Source: Lucinisca nassula
Taxonomy: Eukaryota > Mollusca > Bivalvia > Lucinida > Lucinidae
Assembly (NCBI GenBank): GCA_963580285.1
Contig: OY757011.1
Span: forward strand, 165,135,406-165,199,405
Reading direction: 5' to 3'
DNA length: 64,000 nt
The notes below the pieces were generated by a model. The model had not been told where the DNA came from. It worked only from the letters and a program-made list of their open reading frames with translations, and did not search any database. Of this stretch, positions 24,000 to 34,347 are shown one piece after another. The position numbers were made by a program, and so were the translations under genes. Numbering within the stretch: the stretch's first letter is position 1; every line of letters begins with the position of its first letter.

Positions 24000-24790
24000 A
24001 ATGTGGAGTGAAAATCAGTACTAGGAACTGACTGTTCCAAGGCGGTTCTTCTGGTGTGTTTTTTAATGACAGATTCTATCTGTCTATTCTTGCTGTGATA
24101 GACGTTTAAAGTAATTCAGGCTTCAGTTCTTCCGGCTTTGACAGCCAGAGAAATATGAGTCCGCACAAAATGTAGTCCGGTTTGGCGCAGTAATCAAAAT
24201 TGTACAAGCGTATTAGTTATCCTGTAAGCGTAATACAAACTTTTGAAGCAGACGACTTGACGAATTATCTTACGATTCAGCTGCATCATACGACGGGTTT
24301 GGCGACAACTGTATTTGAAAAAGTTCCATGAAAGATCAGACGACACATGTCTTTCGTAAAACGAACAATGAACGTGTTAGTTATCTTAAACTTGAGCGCC
24401 ATACAAAACATGAAGCAGACGCATTTACATTTTTATCTTATTTTTCAGTGATTGGATTTCATTTGAATCAGTTGCCTGCAGATGAATCGTAAGAAATATG
24501 AAGTTTGTGTCGCAATGTAAGAGAAAAAAAGGAAAAAAAAAAAAAAAAGATGAAATGGACTCTGCTACATTTCAAAATAGCCAGGTTAAGATTTTACCCC
24601 TTCCACCCACGAGTTTCTCAAGTTCACTCTTCAGTCACTGAATTTGTACGCGTCCATTCTACACATGTAAATTGGGTGTCTAGTCAATAGTCGTAAACAG
24701 CATGTCAAACCATGTAGAATAAAATGCGATGTATCATTATGAGCCATCTCATCAGGTTCTACACTGTTTGCATCGGTAGGTATCTGTATT
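24000..24790. other. Mostly unassigned; scrap of Penelope-like 3' UTR
   Basis: 24017-24060 matches the 3' UTR mark TGTTCCAAGGCGGTTCTTCT. The rest has an A tract (24530-24548) and no recognised gene. Confidence 0.45.
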
Positions 24791-24802
24791 TGGCTATAAA
24801 GG

Positions 24803-24962
24803 GCCCCCGCCCAAAGGGGCTTGAAGAAATATATGGGCAACATGATGCTTCCACGCAGAGCTGAATCCGGCCCGCACACTAGTACTGGTAAACCGCTTAG
24901 AGGATGTGAGCCTGTCCAGGAACCGCGGTGCGAGGCGGACCGTCCATGCTAATAAACCCTAC
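24803..24962 (+). mobile_element. CAAA-tailed SINE, 3'-truncated
   Basis: Head GGGCCCCCGCCCAAAGGGGC through GGTAAACCGCTTAGAGGATG to CCGTCCATGCTAATAAACCC, then stops without tail. Confidence 0.75.
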
Positions 24963-24990
24963 GCTTTGTTTTGTCATAAAACTGGCAACT

Positions 24991-25102
24991 ATCCCAGCAG
25001 GCACATGACGTAATTGTGATGTCACATCAACGTCGGTGCAACTTCATGACGTTGCATCGACGTTGATTTGACGTTGCCATAGCTACGTGTGCCTGCTGGG
25101 TA
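24991..25102. mobile_element. Short MITE, CCCAGCAGGCACA ends
   Basis: Terminal repeats CCCAGCAGGCACA and TGTGCCTGCTGGG are exact inverted copies. The flanking sequence (ACTAT... and ...TAGTC) fits a TA duplication with one extra base. The middle consists of GACGTTG-like small repeats. Similar CAGCAGGCA-ended elements are known from several animals. Confidence 0.7.
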
Positions 25103-25324
25103 GTCATTTGCATGGTTTATTATCTATAATGTCCAAGTAAAATGATGATGAAAGTGTATAACAGCCGATTCACCTCAGTTTTGTGAACCAAACTAAAAAT
25201 CAGCACTCCAGCGCCATTGTCCTTATGACTAAAGAAAGTAAATCTGAATTTTTCACAGAATCTGTCATCTCAGTGCCTTTTGGCGCTTTGATTTATTATT
25301 ATAGTTCGCCCCAGCATGCATGTA

Positions 25325-25805
25325 TGTATTGCTAATATAGTTTTGTTTTGGATAGCCGTTTAGCCATTTTGTGGGACAGTAGCAGAGGAACTTTAATGAG
25401 GGATTAAATCCATTTGACGTTGCCACAATCCTCCCCTTGGTTCTCGGCCCCCGCCCATAGGGGCTTGAAGAAATATATGGGCTGCATGATGCTTCCACGC
25501 AGAGCTGAATCCGGTCCGCACACTAGTACTGGTAAACCGCTTAGAGGATCTAAGCCTGTCCAGGAACCGCGGTGCCTGTCCATGTTAATAAACGGGACCG
25601 TCCATGTTAATAAACCCTATTGGTTTCATTGGGCGACAGGGCTTGAGATGTCATTTCATCTCAATGTCGGGTAAAAGTCCCACAAAATTGGAAGCAACGT
25701 CTCCAAAATGACCTTAATAGTGTTGGCGGGGACGTTAACCCTCAAATCAAACAAACAAATCGCCCTTGGTTCTGTCTTTGTTTAGGCGAATAAATTGTTC
25801 GAAAC
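25325..25805. mobile_element. Penelope-like 3' UTR pieces, inverted junction, SINE inserted
   Basis: 25330-25380 is plus-oriented UTR (TTTTGGATAGCCGTTTAGCC). From about 25400 (CCATTTGACGTTGCCACAATCC) it is minus-oriented. A SINE (25448-25756) interrupts the second piece at CCCTTGGTTCT. Confidence 0.55.
25448..25756 (+). mobile_element. CAAA-tailed SINE with 11-bp TSD
   Basis: Head CCCCCGCCCATAGGGGC to tail CTCAAATCAAACAAACAAAT. CCCTTGGTTCT occurs before (25434-25444) and after (about 25763-25773). Internal TTAATAAACGGGACCGTCCA is a small local duplication. Confidence 0.8.
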
Positions 25806-26086
25806 CATTACGCAGACACTCTTATACAAATACATTGCCACCTTTATCGCCGAAAAAATGCAAATTTTATGCTGAAAAATTGTGATTTTTTTTTCTTATT
25901 TCCGCTCAAAATATAGATTGTGGCACTCGTTAGAACCGCCTCATTGAGGCGGTTCTAACGAGTACCCACAATCTATATTTTAGAGCAGAAATAAGAAAAA
26001 TAAGGTATCCTCCTGGAAACCCCAGTTTTACTATATAAAAGTGGGGTTCAAGGGGATCAAACTTATATAGGCGTGTTTTCGTTATG
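25806..26086. mobile_element. MITE A with perfect hairpin core
   Basis: CATTACGCAGACACTCTTAT end; core TCGTTAGAACCGCC, loop TCATTGA, GGCGGTTCTAACGA inside GTGGCACT/AGTACCCAC; arms TTATTTCCGCTC and GAGCAGAAATAAG; right end GGCGTGTTTTCGTTATG. Confidence 0.9.
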
Positions 26087-26099
26087 CTAATGTAGGCTT

Positions 26100-27820
26100 T
26101 CTTACTCGTCAGTGTTACATCTCCAAGAACATAAAAATCAAACGATTCCAGAGATGAAACAACGATGAGGACTCAACAGCCTGAAGTAACTAGTAACTCA
26201 AACGCTGGAGCAAAAGAGAGAGAACTAACAGTTGGACTCCCGTGGTGGGCCCGACCAGTCAGAACATCAGGCACCAACCGACATTGCTTAGAAACGTAAT
26301 GTAAGTGTTTAGGCAAGAGCCGCCATAGGGTCTGAGGCCCGACTCGACGGCGTGCAAAGGGGAACGAAGTTATTAACCGTGATTGGATTAACTACAACGC
26401 ATTAGAGTCTGTATTATACACATAAATTTTATGTTGTAACCAATCATTTATATCGAAAAATGAATTTACGGAATTGGGTACTGAAATCATTGCAACCATA
26501 TATATTTCTGAATTTATATACTAAGTCACCATAAAATTCAGGTTCCGACGGGCCTTTTCAGTCCAACATTCAAATTTTTAACTAAATCGAAATGACGTCT
26601 CTAAATTTTAGAAAAGGCTTTTACGAAGTTTATGATACCGATACCATTGATTAAGAAGTTTAGCAGTTTATATTTTATTACGAGTGTTGAAGTCAGTTAC
26701 ATCACTAGACATTCTGGCAACAATAGAAATGACCATTAGCCACAGACATCTCTTCAGTCAAAGACTGCCTAGGCCTTTATACCACCAAGTTCTTGCTCAG
26801 GTGCATTACGCATTACGAAAACACGCCTTGACAAATGCATTATAAATTTTAATGCCGAAAACACAAACATTTAAGCTGAAAAATTGTGATATTTTTTTTT
26901 ATTATTTCTGCTCAAAATGTAGAATGTCGGTAAACGTTAGAGCCACCTCATCGATGCGGTTCTAACGAGTACCCACAATCTATATTTTTGAACAGATATA
27001 AAAAACTACTTTTTATCCCTATATACCCCAAGTTTACTATAAAACGTGTAGTTCATGGGGGTCAAAATTATATAGGCGTGTCTTCGTGATGGTGTTAACA
27101 GTGGAGCCGTCAACAACGACGACATTGTCTGCGGCCTTGTGTGCCTGAGCTAAAACATACTTCCTGTGAAATTCTTACTTAGTTTAAGGTGACCTAAAGA
27201 GGTGGTAAATTAGTGTTTTGAGAATAGAGTTAACTAATTTCAAAATGCATAGTTTCCGTGCTTTATGCTCAACATACTCTCGCTTACACCATCGATTACC
27301 GGGTACATTCAAAGAGGCAGCAATTTCTTCCCTACACTTATTGAAATCAATATTGGAAGGAAAACAGCATTTTTGTCCTTTAGAAATTATATTTCCTATC
27401 CTAGAATCAGGAATTATTTTTAAGGTCCCAACTACGACAATTTCATCATTTTACAAAGCGGCTTTGGAACAATTCGTTTGGCCATTGTAAAAATTCTTTA
27501 TGGCATCAAACAATTGCAGTTTGGGCAACATGAGTTTCGTATTATGCTCGGCCTCTTCCACAACCTGGTCAAGGTTTTCTCGTTTCGCAAAGTTTATCTT
27601 TGAACCTGGTTTAGCGTGATCAATGATGACTGATCAATCTTTGAGAAAAAACATGTATTCTTTACCTTCATTAATCTATGTGCCGTTTGGTTCAAACACC
27701 ACCACTTTGGTGGAATTATCGCTCGCCTTTGCCAGTTAATCATAAGAACAAATAGCTACCTTCAAGAGGATATAACTCTTGTGAGAATTACCGGTTCTAG
27801 TTGCACGAGGTTTTAAGAAT
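26100..27820 (-). pseudogene. Penelope-like element, N-terminus to C-terminus with internal deletion and MITE insertion
   Basis: On the minus strand, 27820-27095 reads in broken frames as an N-terminal region (NLVQLEPVILTRV, KVVVFEPNGT, AEHNTKLMLPKLQLFDAI, FYNGQTNCSKAAL, FPSNIDFNKCREEIAASL, HKAADNVVVV). MITE A (26811-27091) interrupts it. Beyond it EQELGGIKA follows, then a jump over most of the RT palm to a thumb block (DVTDFNTRN near 26700) and the C-terminal part down to about 26150. This copy shows what the missing 5' half of the other copies looks like. Frame breaks and deletion make it dead. It is flanked on the left by another MITE A. Confidence 0.65.
26811..27091. mobile_element. MITE A inside Penelope-like reading frame
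   Basis: CATTACGAAAACACGCC to GGCGTGTCTTCGTGATG. Core GTAAACGTTAGAGCCACC with loop TCATCGA, arm GCGGTTCTAACGAGTACCCA. CATTACG is doubled at the left edge (26804-26817). Confidence 0.85.
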
Positions 27821-27825
27821 CCAAC

Positions 27826-29425
27826 TAGACTGAACAAATTATTTGTCTTTATCGCGATGGAAGTAAGGGCGAGGATTGCGGCCGAGTAAAATCGATTTTA
27901 GCGACCCCCCCCCCCCCCCCCACACACACACAAACACACACGACGCACTACCCAGTGAAATTCCTTTCACTGACCATCCCAAGGCGGTTCTTATGTCGCG
28001 GTTTATTTTTGTTATGGGTTAACTTTGAGTGTGTGTATCGCTTTTCACATCCATTCCCTGTGACAAACGGAGTCAAGCAAGGCTGTATGTTAGCCCCAAC
28101 ACTGTTCAGTATGATGTTTTCTGCCATGCTCACAGATGCTTTCCAGGATGGTGACAATGGCATACCTATTAGGTATCGCTTTGATGGGAAGCTTTTTAAT
28201 CTCAGAAGGTTGCAAGCAAAATCCAAGGTGCAGTGAGAGGTGCTAGACGAGTTTCTCTTTGCTGATGACATGGCAAAAGGTGCTCCAACTGAAGAGAAGA
28301 TGCAAAAAAGGTATAGATCGAGTATCCGACCCCTTTGATAGCTTTGATCGCACAATCAGCATCAAAAAGACGGAAGTAGTCTATCAGCCAGCATCTGGTA
28401 AGCCGTACAAAGAGCCCACCATCACAGTAAAAGGTCAAAAATTGCAAGTGGTAGACAAGTTCACCTACCTTGGGTGCATACTGTCAAGAGCCGTGCGCAT
28501 TGATGATGAAGTCAATGTCAGGATTGCTAAAGCTAGTGCAGCATTTGGCCGACTACGTGGTAGTGTCTGGGTTCGAAATGGAATCAGACTTGCCACAAAA
28601 CTGAAAGTCTACAGAGCTGTGGTGCTGACAACACTATTGGATGCATGTGAAACATGGATAGTTTACCAACGGCACGCCAAAAGAGTGAATCACTTCCATA
28701 CTAGCTGTCTTAGGAAACTCTTAAATATTAAGTGGCAAGACAGGATTCCAGAACGGAAGTCCTGAACAGGGCAGGGTTGCAAAGTGTACATACTCTTCTG
28801 AAATTAGCACAGTTAAGATGGACAGGCCATGTTACCAGAATGCCTGAGGAACGTTTGACAAAGAAAATTCTCTATGGGCAAACGCTCCCAAGGCGGTCAG
28901 AAGAAGCGCTACAAGGACACCCTCAAAGCCTCCCTCAGGGACTTCAACATTCCAACAGAGTCGTGGGAACAAATTGCACAGGACAGAGCAAAGTGGTGAG
29001 GTCTCATCAAAAGGGTTGCCAATGAATATGAGTCAAACAGAATCAGTGAAGCTGAGCAGAAACGCGCACAGCGCAAAGCCAGAGCTGTTTTCCTCTAGCC
29101 TCTGTTGCTCTCTTTGCAACAGACAGTTCAGAGCTAGAGTCGCTCTCATCAACCATCTTAGATAGCATAAATATTAACAATTTCTCAAATATGATTAAGA
29201 TTGGTCATTGTCCGTAATGACAGACGAACTATTATTATCGCTTATATCTTTCTGTATTGGATAGCCAATTGGCCATTTTTTACTTTTGGCTTTCCGCTAT
29301 TTATGTTTCCATTAGGGTCTAGTTATTTCATGTTTGTGTTTCTTTCCCTTGGTGTCTCTGATGGGAGCTGTGGGTTAATTGTATCGATCCTTCACTTCTA
29401 TTTTGAAGGGGTTGTGCTAACGATA
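27826..29425 (+). mobile_element. Penelope-like 3' UTR copy split by a LINE
   Basis: 27830-28042 carries ACTGAACAAATTATTTGTC, a C tract with (CA)n (27905-27940) and CAAGGCGGTTCTTATGTCGC. 29243-29425 continues with TATATCTTTCTGTATTGG, GGTGTCTCTGATGGGAGC and TTAATTGTATCGAT. The two halves join exactly when the LINE is removed. Confidence 0.75.
28043..29235 (+). pseudogene. LINE RT fragment, 5'-truncated, with 7-bp TSD
   Basis: Encodes, across several frames, VKQGCMLAPTLFSMMFSAML (RT motif), FADDMAKGAPTEEK (catalytic box), YQPASGKPYKEPTITVKGQ, YLGCILSR, TLLDACETW, HTSCLRKLLNIKWQDRIPE, LRWTGHVTRMPEERLTK, and finally CCSLCNRQFRARVALINHLR, a C2H2-like zinc-finger tail. Frames break near 28235, 28310 and 28760. 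The 3' UTR ends GTAATGACAGACGAAC plus ATT repeats. TATCGCT stands on both sides (28036-28042, 29236-29242), a clear TSD. The same LINE family appears at 39108-40560. Confidence 0.9.
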
Positions 29426-29527
29426 AATTAATAGAAGGCGGAAACTTCAACGCTTACTATAGAATTTGATCAATTTTAGCTAGCTGCTTCATATTTTAGA
29501 TTTTACGTCCCTTGAAAGACATTACGT
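29426..29527. other. Short spacer
   Basis: Unrecognised, between the RT-element end and a MITE. Confidence 0.3.
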
Positions 29528-29792
29528 CATTACGAAAACACGTCTATACAAATACATTTGAACCTTTATCGCCGAAAAAATGAAAATTTTAGGATGAAAA
29601 ATTGTGATATTTTTCTTATTTCTGCTCAAAATATAGATTGTGTGTACTCGTTAGAACCGCCTCATCGAGGCGGTTCTAACGAGTACATACAAGCTATATT
29701 TTAGAGCAGAAATAAGGAAAATAAGGTTTACCCCTGTAAATTTAAAAGTGGGGTTCAAGGGGGCAGAATTATATAGGTGTGTTTCCGTGATG
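29528..29792. mobile_element. MITE A
   Basis: CATTACGAAAACACGTC to GTGTGTTTCCGTGATG. Core GTGTACTCGTTAGAACCGCC, loop TCATCGA, GGCGGTTCTAACGAGTACAT. The usual CCCAGTTTTACTATAT segment is deleted. Confidence 0.9.
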
Positions 29793-30635
29793 TGATGCAT
29801 TTTATCGATCCTGTTGTAATTACTTTATGCAAAGAAAAGGTATTTTCCAAAACACATTTTTTATAAAAACAAAAAATAATATAAAATATATTAGCGCCAA
29901 GTTATTTTTCTCTTTCAATATAACTTCCTTTTTTTACGCCGTGTCGACTTTTATAGAAACTTATGTATCATACTTTAACATAATATCAGTTTTGTAGCAT
30001 ATTTTTACGTTTGCGATTCTTTGATTTCCTTGGTAACACAATAAAAATATGTTCTGTTTTGTTCTGTTCGTTCTGGTCGGTTCTGTTTTGTTCTGAGAAC
30101 TTGTTACTGCATTACAGTGCATTGCAGTAGCCGTGACTGCATTGCAGTGGCCTAGTCATAATGTAGATCAGTCAGATTTCCCCTCCTAACTTACACATAT
30201 TATCGTAAATTATCATCAGTATAAATTATTTCTGCGGAAGCTTAAGTTATGAGCAGACCTCGTATATCATATCCCAGTAATGGTAAAGCAGAACATTATG
30301 ATATAGATGTATAGTTTCTGTCGATTTAAATGGACCATAATGTTCTATAAATCAAATATATATTAACCTACACAACAGACTGCCTTAAACTGAAAGAACT
30401 ACGGGAGCAATAAACAAAAAATAAATGGTCAAATAAAATGAAATATCGTTCACAGTAAAAGGAACAAATCATAGGCATTTTCAAAAGCATCCCCATTACT
30501 TTGATCTTAGAATTAGTTCCACGATTTAATGGGAGAAATAATCTTGAGAAATACATTACACCGATTAAAATTGGTGTCTATCCAAAACTAAAGCACAACT
30601 CGGGTGAATATGTATGAAAACTGGAATGATAATTC
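29793..30635. other. Unassigned AT-rich stretch with TTCTG microsatellite
   Basis: (TTCTGTT)n-like tract at about 30050-30100, then CATTGCAGT repeats (30110-30150). No gene recognised. Confidence 0.45.
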
Positions 30636-30639
30636 TTTT

Positions 30640-31822
30640 TAACGGCTATGACATTAAAAAAAGAAATGAAGGCAATAGTCAAGAATCGATACAATTAACC
30701 CACGGCTCCCACCAGAGACACTAAAGGGAAAGAAACACAAACATCAAACAACAGACGACTCAAATGGAAACATCAATAGCGGAAAGCCAAAAGGACAGTT
30801 ACTTTCCCACAAAATGGCCAATTGGCTATCCAAAACAAAATAATATAAGCGATACAAACACTCAAAGACAAACCATAACAAAAATAAACCGCGACAGAAG
30901 AACCGCATTGGATCGGTCAGTGAAACAAAATCCACTCGAGGGCTTAAATCGATTTTACGTGGCCACAATCCTCGCCCTTACTTCCGTCGCGATTGAGACA
31001 ATTTTTTCAGTCCGCCTGACGGCCTCCTTACTGTCCAGTGCAACATCTCCGTGAACACAAAAAAATCAAACAACCACAGAGATGAAACAACGGTGAGGAA
31101 CCAATGAAATGCTGGAGCAAAAGAAAACCAACAATTAGACTCCGATGGGCCCGACCAGAGACAGAGCATCAGGCACCAACCAACATTACATAGAATTAGA
31201 TCTCTCGAATTTTCAGTAAGCCTTTACGCAGGAACCGTCATAGAATCTGAGGCCTGACCCACCGGCGTACAATTTAAGAGGGAAGCAAAGTTGTCAACCG
31301 TGATAGGATTAACTACAATGCATGCAGTCTGTCGTATAACATAAGTACCCAATCTTTTTATATCAAAGAATGATTTTACGAAATTGGGTGCTGAAGTCAT
31401 TGCGGTTATCTATTTTTCTGAATTTATATACTAAGTCACCATAAAATTCGGGTTCCGATAGACCTGGTTGCAGAAGAGATTTAAGTCCAATATTGATTTT
31501 TGAAATTAAATCAGAATGACATCTATAAAATTTTGAAAAGGCTTTGCGTAGTTTATGGTACCGATAACCCTGAATAAGAAGTTTAGCAGTTAACAATTTA
31601 TTACGAGTGTTGAAGTCAGTTACTTGACTACACACTCTGGCAAATCGAATTAATTGCGAAATATAAACGCCATAGGATGGCGCACGAGGAACATCACCAT
31701 CCAAAAAAGGAAAATTTAGAATGTCAAAATCGAAATCATCGCGTTTATCATAAATTTTGCAAGAAACAAACCCAAGAAACAAGGACTGTAAGTAATGTCT
31801 TCCCTTTTCAGTAAGGTGCATC
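30640..31822 (-). pseudogene. Penelope-like RT C-terminal part with 3' UTR
   Basis: The minus-strand frame at 31821-31363 reads YDKRDDFDFDILNFPFLDG, YGVYISQLIRFARVCSQV, RNKLLTAKLLIQGYRYHKLR and SEPEFYGDLVYKFRKI, the RT thumb and following domain, unbroken for 152 residues. Then a frameshifted VDNFASLF block (31300-31255), a C-terminal stretch with CWFSFAPAFHWFLTVVSSLW (about 31130-31070), and the 3' UTR to AATCGATTCTTGACTATTGC-like sequence at about 30665. It is the best preserved RT piece of this family here. The 5' half is missing. Confidence 0.75.
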
Positions 31823-31825
31823 GGT

Positions 31826-32645
31826 TCCCTTGGTATGAGTCCATTGTTTATCAGTCGACGTGTTTGTTGGTTTTCTTTTGCTACAGCGTTTCATTTATTT
31901 CATGCTGTAGAGTCCTTCTTCGTTGCTTAATCGTTGTAGCAGTTTGAATTTTATGTTCTCGGAGATGTTGTACTCTGATGAGAAAGGAATCCTCCATTTG
32001 GACTGAGATGAGTTAGAAATCCGTTATGCGTACTGAAAAAACACACCAAAAAAACAACAAAAAAAAAACAACAAATGTTCCTCGACAGAACCAAGCGCGA
32101 GGATTGTGGCCACAAAGAATAGATTTAAGCCGCACCCCCACCAACCCCCACAACTTCACGTTAAAACGATTAACTGACTTTCCAAGGCGGTTCTTCTGTC
32201 GAGGTTCGTCAGTGTTATAGTTCGTCTTTTGCATGTATTTATGTGTGTATTGCTATCATATATTTTAATTTTAGATATTGCTATCATATACATGTATTTT
32301 AATTTTATGGGAAAGTAACTGTCCTTTTGACTTTCCGCTTTTGACATTTTCATTATATGTTTGTGTTTCTTTCCCTTGGATGTCTTAGATGGGAGGTGTT
32401 AACCCTTCTCTTGCTGAATATTCAGTTTAGCCACACACATTTCTGACTTTGAACCAATCAGATTACTTGATGTTAATTATTCCTACAAATTCATAACTTG
32501 AATGTCAAACAGTGTAGATCCTGATCAGATGGCTTCTTGATCCAGCACTGTTTGCAAAGTAAAGGGTTGTCGTGAACAGCAGGATTAGAGTTAGGTAATA
32601 ATATCGATTCCTGATCATTGCTGTCGCTTCTATAACAATGCCAGG
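31826..32645 (+). mobile_element. Penelope-like 3' part, plus strand, with TTAA-MITE
   Basis: Begins with a C-terminal coding scrap (TTGGTTTTCTTTTGCTACAG near 31868) and continues into the 3' UTR (CCAAGGCGGTTCTTCTGTCG near 32180, GGGAAAGTAACTGTCCTTTT). It stands head-to-head with the minus copy ending at 31822. A TTAA-MITE (32403-32614) sits inside its GGGTTAATTGTATCGATTCC landmark. Confidence 0.65.
32403..32614. mobile_element. TTAA-class MITE inserted in 3' UTR
   Basis: Starts right after TTAA (32399-32402) with CCCTTCTCTTGCTGAATATT and ends CAGCAGGATTAGAGTTAG before GTAA. Middle: GTGTAGATCCTGATCAGATG with inverted copy nearby. Uninterrupted copies of the host UTR read ...GGGTTAATTGTATCG, so the target was its TTAA. 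Confidence 0.75.
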
Positions 32646-32664
32646 AGATGTTGCACTGATCAGC

Positions 32665-33245
32665 TAGAAACCCTACATGCGCACTGAACAAATTATTTGT
32701 CTAAACTGCGACAGAACCAAGGGGAGGATTGTGGCCACGTAAAATCGATTCAAGATCACCCACCCCACTTCGCAGTAAAACATTTTACTGATCGTTGCAA
32801 GGCAGTTCTGTCGTTGTTTATTGTTATAATATAAGTCTTCCTGTGTGTATAGCTTATATCTTTTGGATAGCCGTTTTGTCATTTTGTGGGAAAGTAAATG
32901 TTCTTATGGATTTCCACCTGTGACGTTTTCATTATTGTGATGTTAATTGGGCCCCGTCAAACGCTTTTGGTAGTTATCGCCTATGCGAGCAGCGAAAGTT
33001 CAGGCGAGCCTGCGCATCCGCGCAGTCTCGCCAGAACCTTCGCTGCTCGCTCTTACAAGCAGTGAATCAAGAGGAACCTTCAGACAGAAAGCCGTATCTC
33101 TGGCCCCTCTGAATGGTTGGGCATGCGCAGTTAAAATTTGTCATAACGGAATGCTCGAAGACACAAATTCGCTTGGCGGGGCTCAATTTATATTCGTGTT
33201 CCTTTCCCTTTGGTGTCTTGGATGGTAGGTGTGATTCCTGATTTT
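32665..33245 (+). mobile_element. Penelope-like 3' UTR copy with GC-ended MITE
   Basis: ACTGAACAAATTATTTGTCT (32685) through AAGGCAGTTCTGTCG and GGATAGCCGTTTTGTC to GTGACGTTTTCATT; it resumes after the MITE with TTCGTGTTCCTTTCCCTTTG and GTGATTCCTGATTTTG. Confidence 0.7.
32949..33184. mobile_element. GC-ended MITE carrying an inner hairpin insert
   Basis: Same ends as 15828-15993 and flanked by AATT (32945-32948, 33185-33188). Relative to that copy it has ~70 extra bases (about 32990-33060) that form the hairpin GCGAGCAGCGAAAGTTC... GAACCTTCGCTGCTCGC around CGAGCCTGCGCATCCGCGCAG. Confidence 0.75.
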
Positions 33246-33553
33246 GTTCTATTTTTAGATACCTGGATGTGTTATACTCATGTATATCGAGTGTACTGGT
33301 CAAATCTAAAAGTAACTGTGCATATATAAAAAATAAATTTTCTATAACTTATACTGAAATATAATTCTAGAATTCATTTATGCTTGAAACTTTACACAAA
33401 CATGATGTACACATCATGTTTTTGTAAAGTTTCAAGCATATTGATTGGTAAATAAGGTCCTTGCACGTGCATTTCGTTGTTCTTGTGCAAGTGCAGGATT
33501 AAGCATATTCGTGCCTAGCAATTAAATTGTGAACGTCTTTACAATCTTTTTGA

Positions 33554-33895
33554 ACCGGCCCCGATAGCTCAGTTGGTAGAGTGTCCGCTCCGGGGAACGG
33601 GAGGTCTGGGGTTCGATCCCAGGCCGCGACATACCAAAGTCGTTAAAAATGGTACTAGCTGCTCCTCGCTTGGCACTCAGGTTTACGGGGAAGAGCTAGG
33701 ACTGGTCGATCCAGTGTCAGGATAATGTGACTGGATGTGGTATCATGTAATGTGTCTGGGACATGATACTTCAGTGAGGCAGCACCATAAACGTGAGCAT
33801 TGAGCTCCCTGTCGCAACCAGACACCGTCGTGATATGACTGAAAAATTGTTGAAAGCGACGTTAAACCCGAATTCACACACACACACACACACAC
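33554..33895 (+). mobile_element. tRNA-headed SINE with exact 13-bp TSD
   Basis: The head reads as a tRNA: GATAGCTCAGTTGGTAGAG (A box) and GGTTCGATCCC (B box). The body includes GACATGATACTTCAGTGAGG, CTCCCTGTCGCAACCAGAC and ends GCGACGTTAAACCCG with a (CA)n tail. ACAATCTTTTTGA is present at 33541-33553 and 33896-33908. Not a functional tRNA gene, since the acceptor stem does not close and the body continues. The pol III start would be internal. Confidence 0.9.
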
Positions 33896-33981
33896 ACAAT
33901 CTTTTTGACTCTTGTGTAAAACCGTTTTATCCAAGTGAAACAGAAAAAAAAATATATTCCTCCTGAATGTGTTGGTAAGCA

Positions 33982-34347
33982 ATGCCTAGACTCAACAAAA
34001 CTCAGCGCAACCAAGCGGTTGGCATGATTCGGGCTGGTGTATCCCAAAATGAGGTTAGCAGACGGTTTGGCGTGCATAGGAACAAGATTTTTGCTTTATG
34101 GAGACGTTATCAGCAATCTGGTAACACCAGGAACAGTCGCAGATCGGGACGTTTACGTGTGACGTCATTACGTCAAGACACTTACATCCGTGTGACGCAT
34201 CTTCGTAACCGATTTCAAACTGCTGCTTTGACGGCTAGAAGCATTCCTGGCTTGAGGAACATTAGTCCAAGAACCGTCAGAACCCGCTTGCGTGAACGGA
34301 ACATGCGCCCTCGGCGTCAAGCAATCCGTCCAGTCCTACAGCGACGA
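33982..34347 (+). pseudogene. Tc1/mariner transposase, N-terminal DNA-binding half only
   Basis: The reading frame starts MPRLNKTQRNQAVGMIRAG, then SQNEVSRRFGVHRNKIFALW (first helix-turn-helix), a GRP-like linker (RRSGRLRVTS), and IPGLRNISPRTVRTRLRERN (second helix-turn-helix). It leaves homology at about residue 120 where the right inverted end begins; the frame stays open by chance to 34557 (191 residues). The DDE/D catalytic domain is absent, so it cannot transpose. It could still bind transposon ends if made. Confidence 0.9.

Noticed and set aside
33554..33630. tRNA gene
   Set aside because: A and B boxes are present, but the acceptor stem does not close, the body continues for 260 bp, and a 13-bp TSD marks a SINE. 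The same holds for 48735-48818 and 56985-57056.
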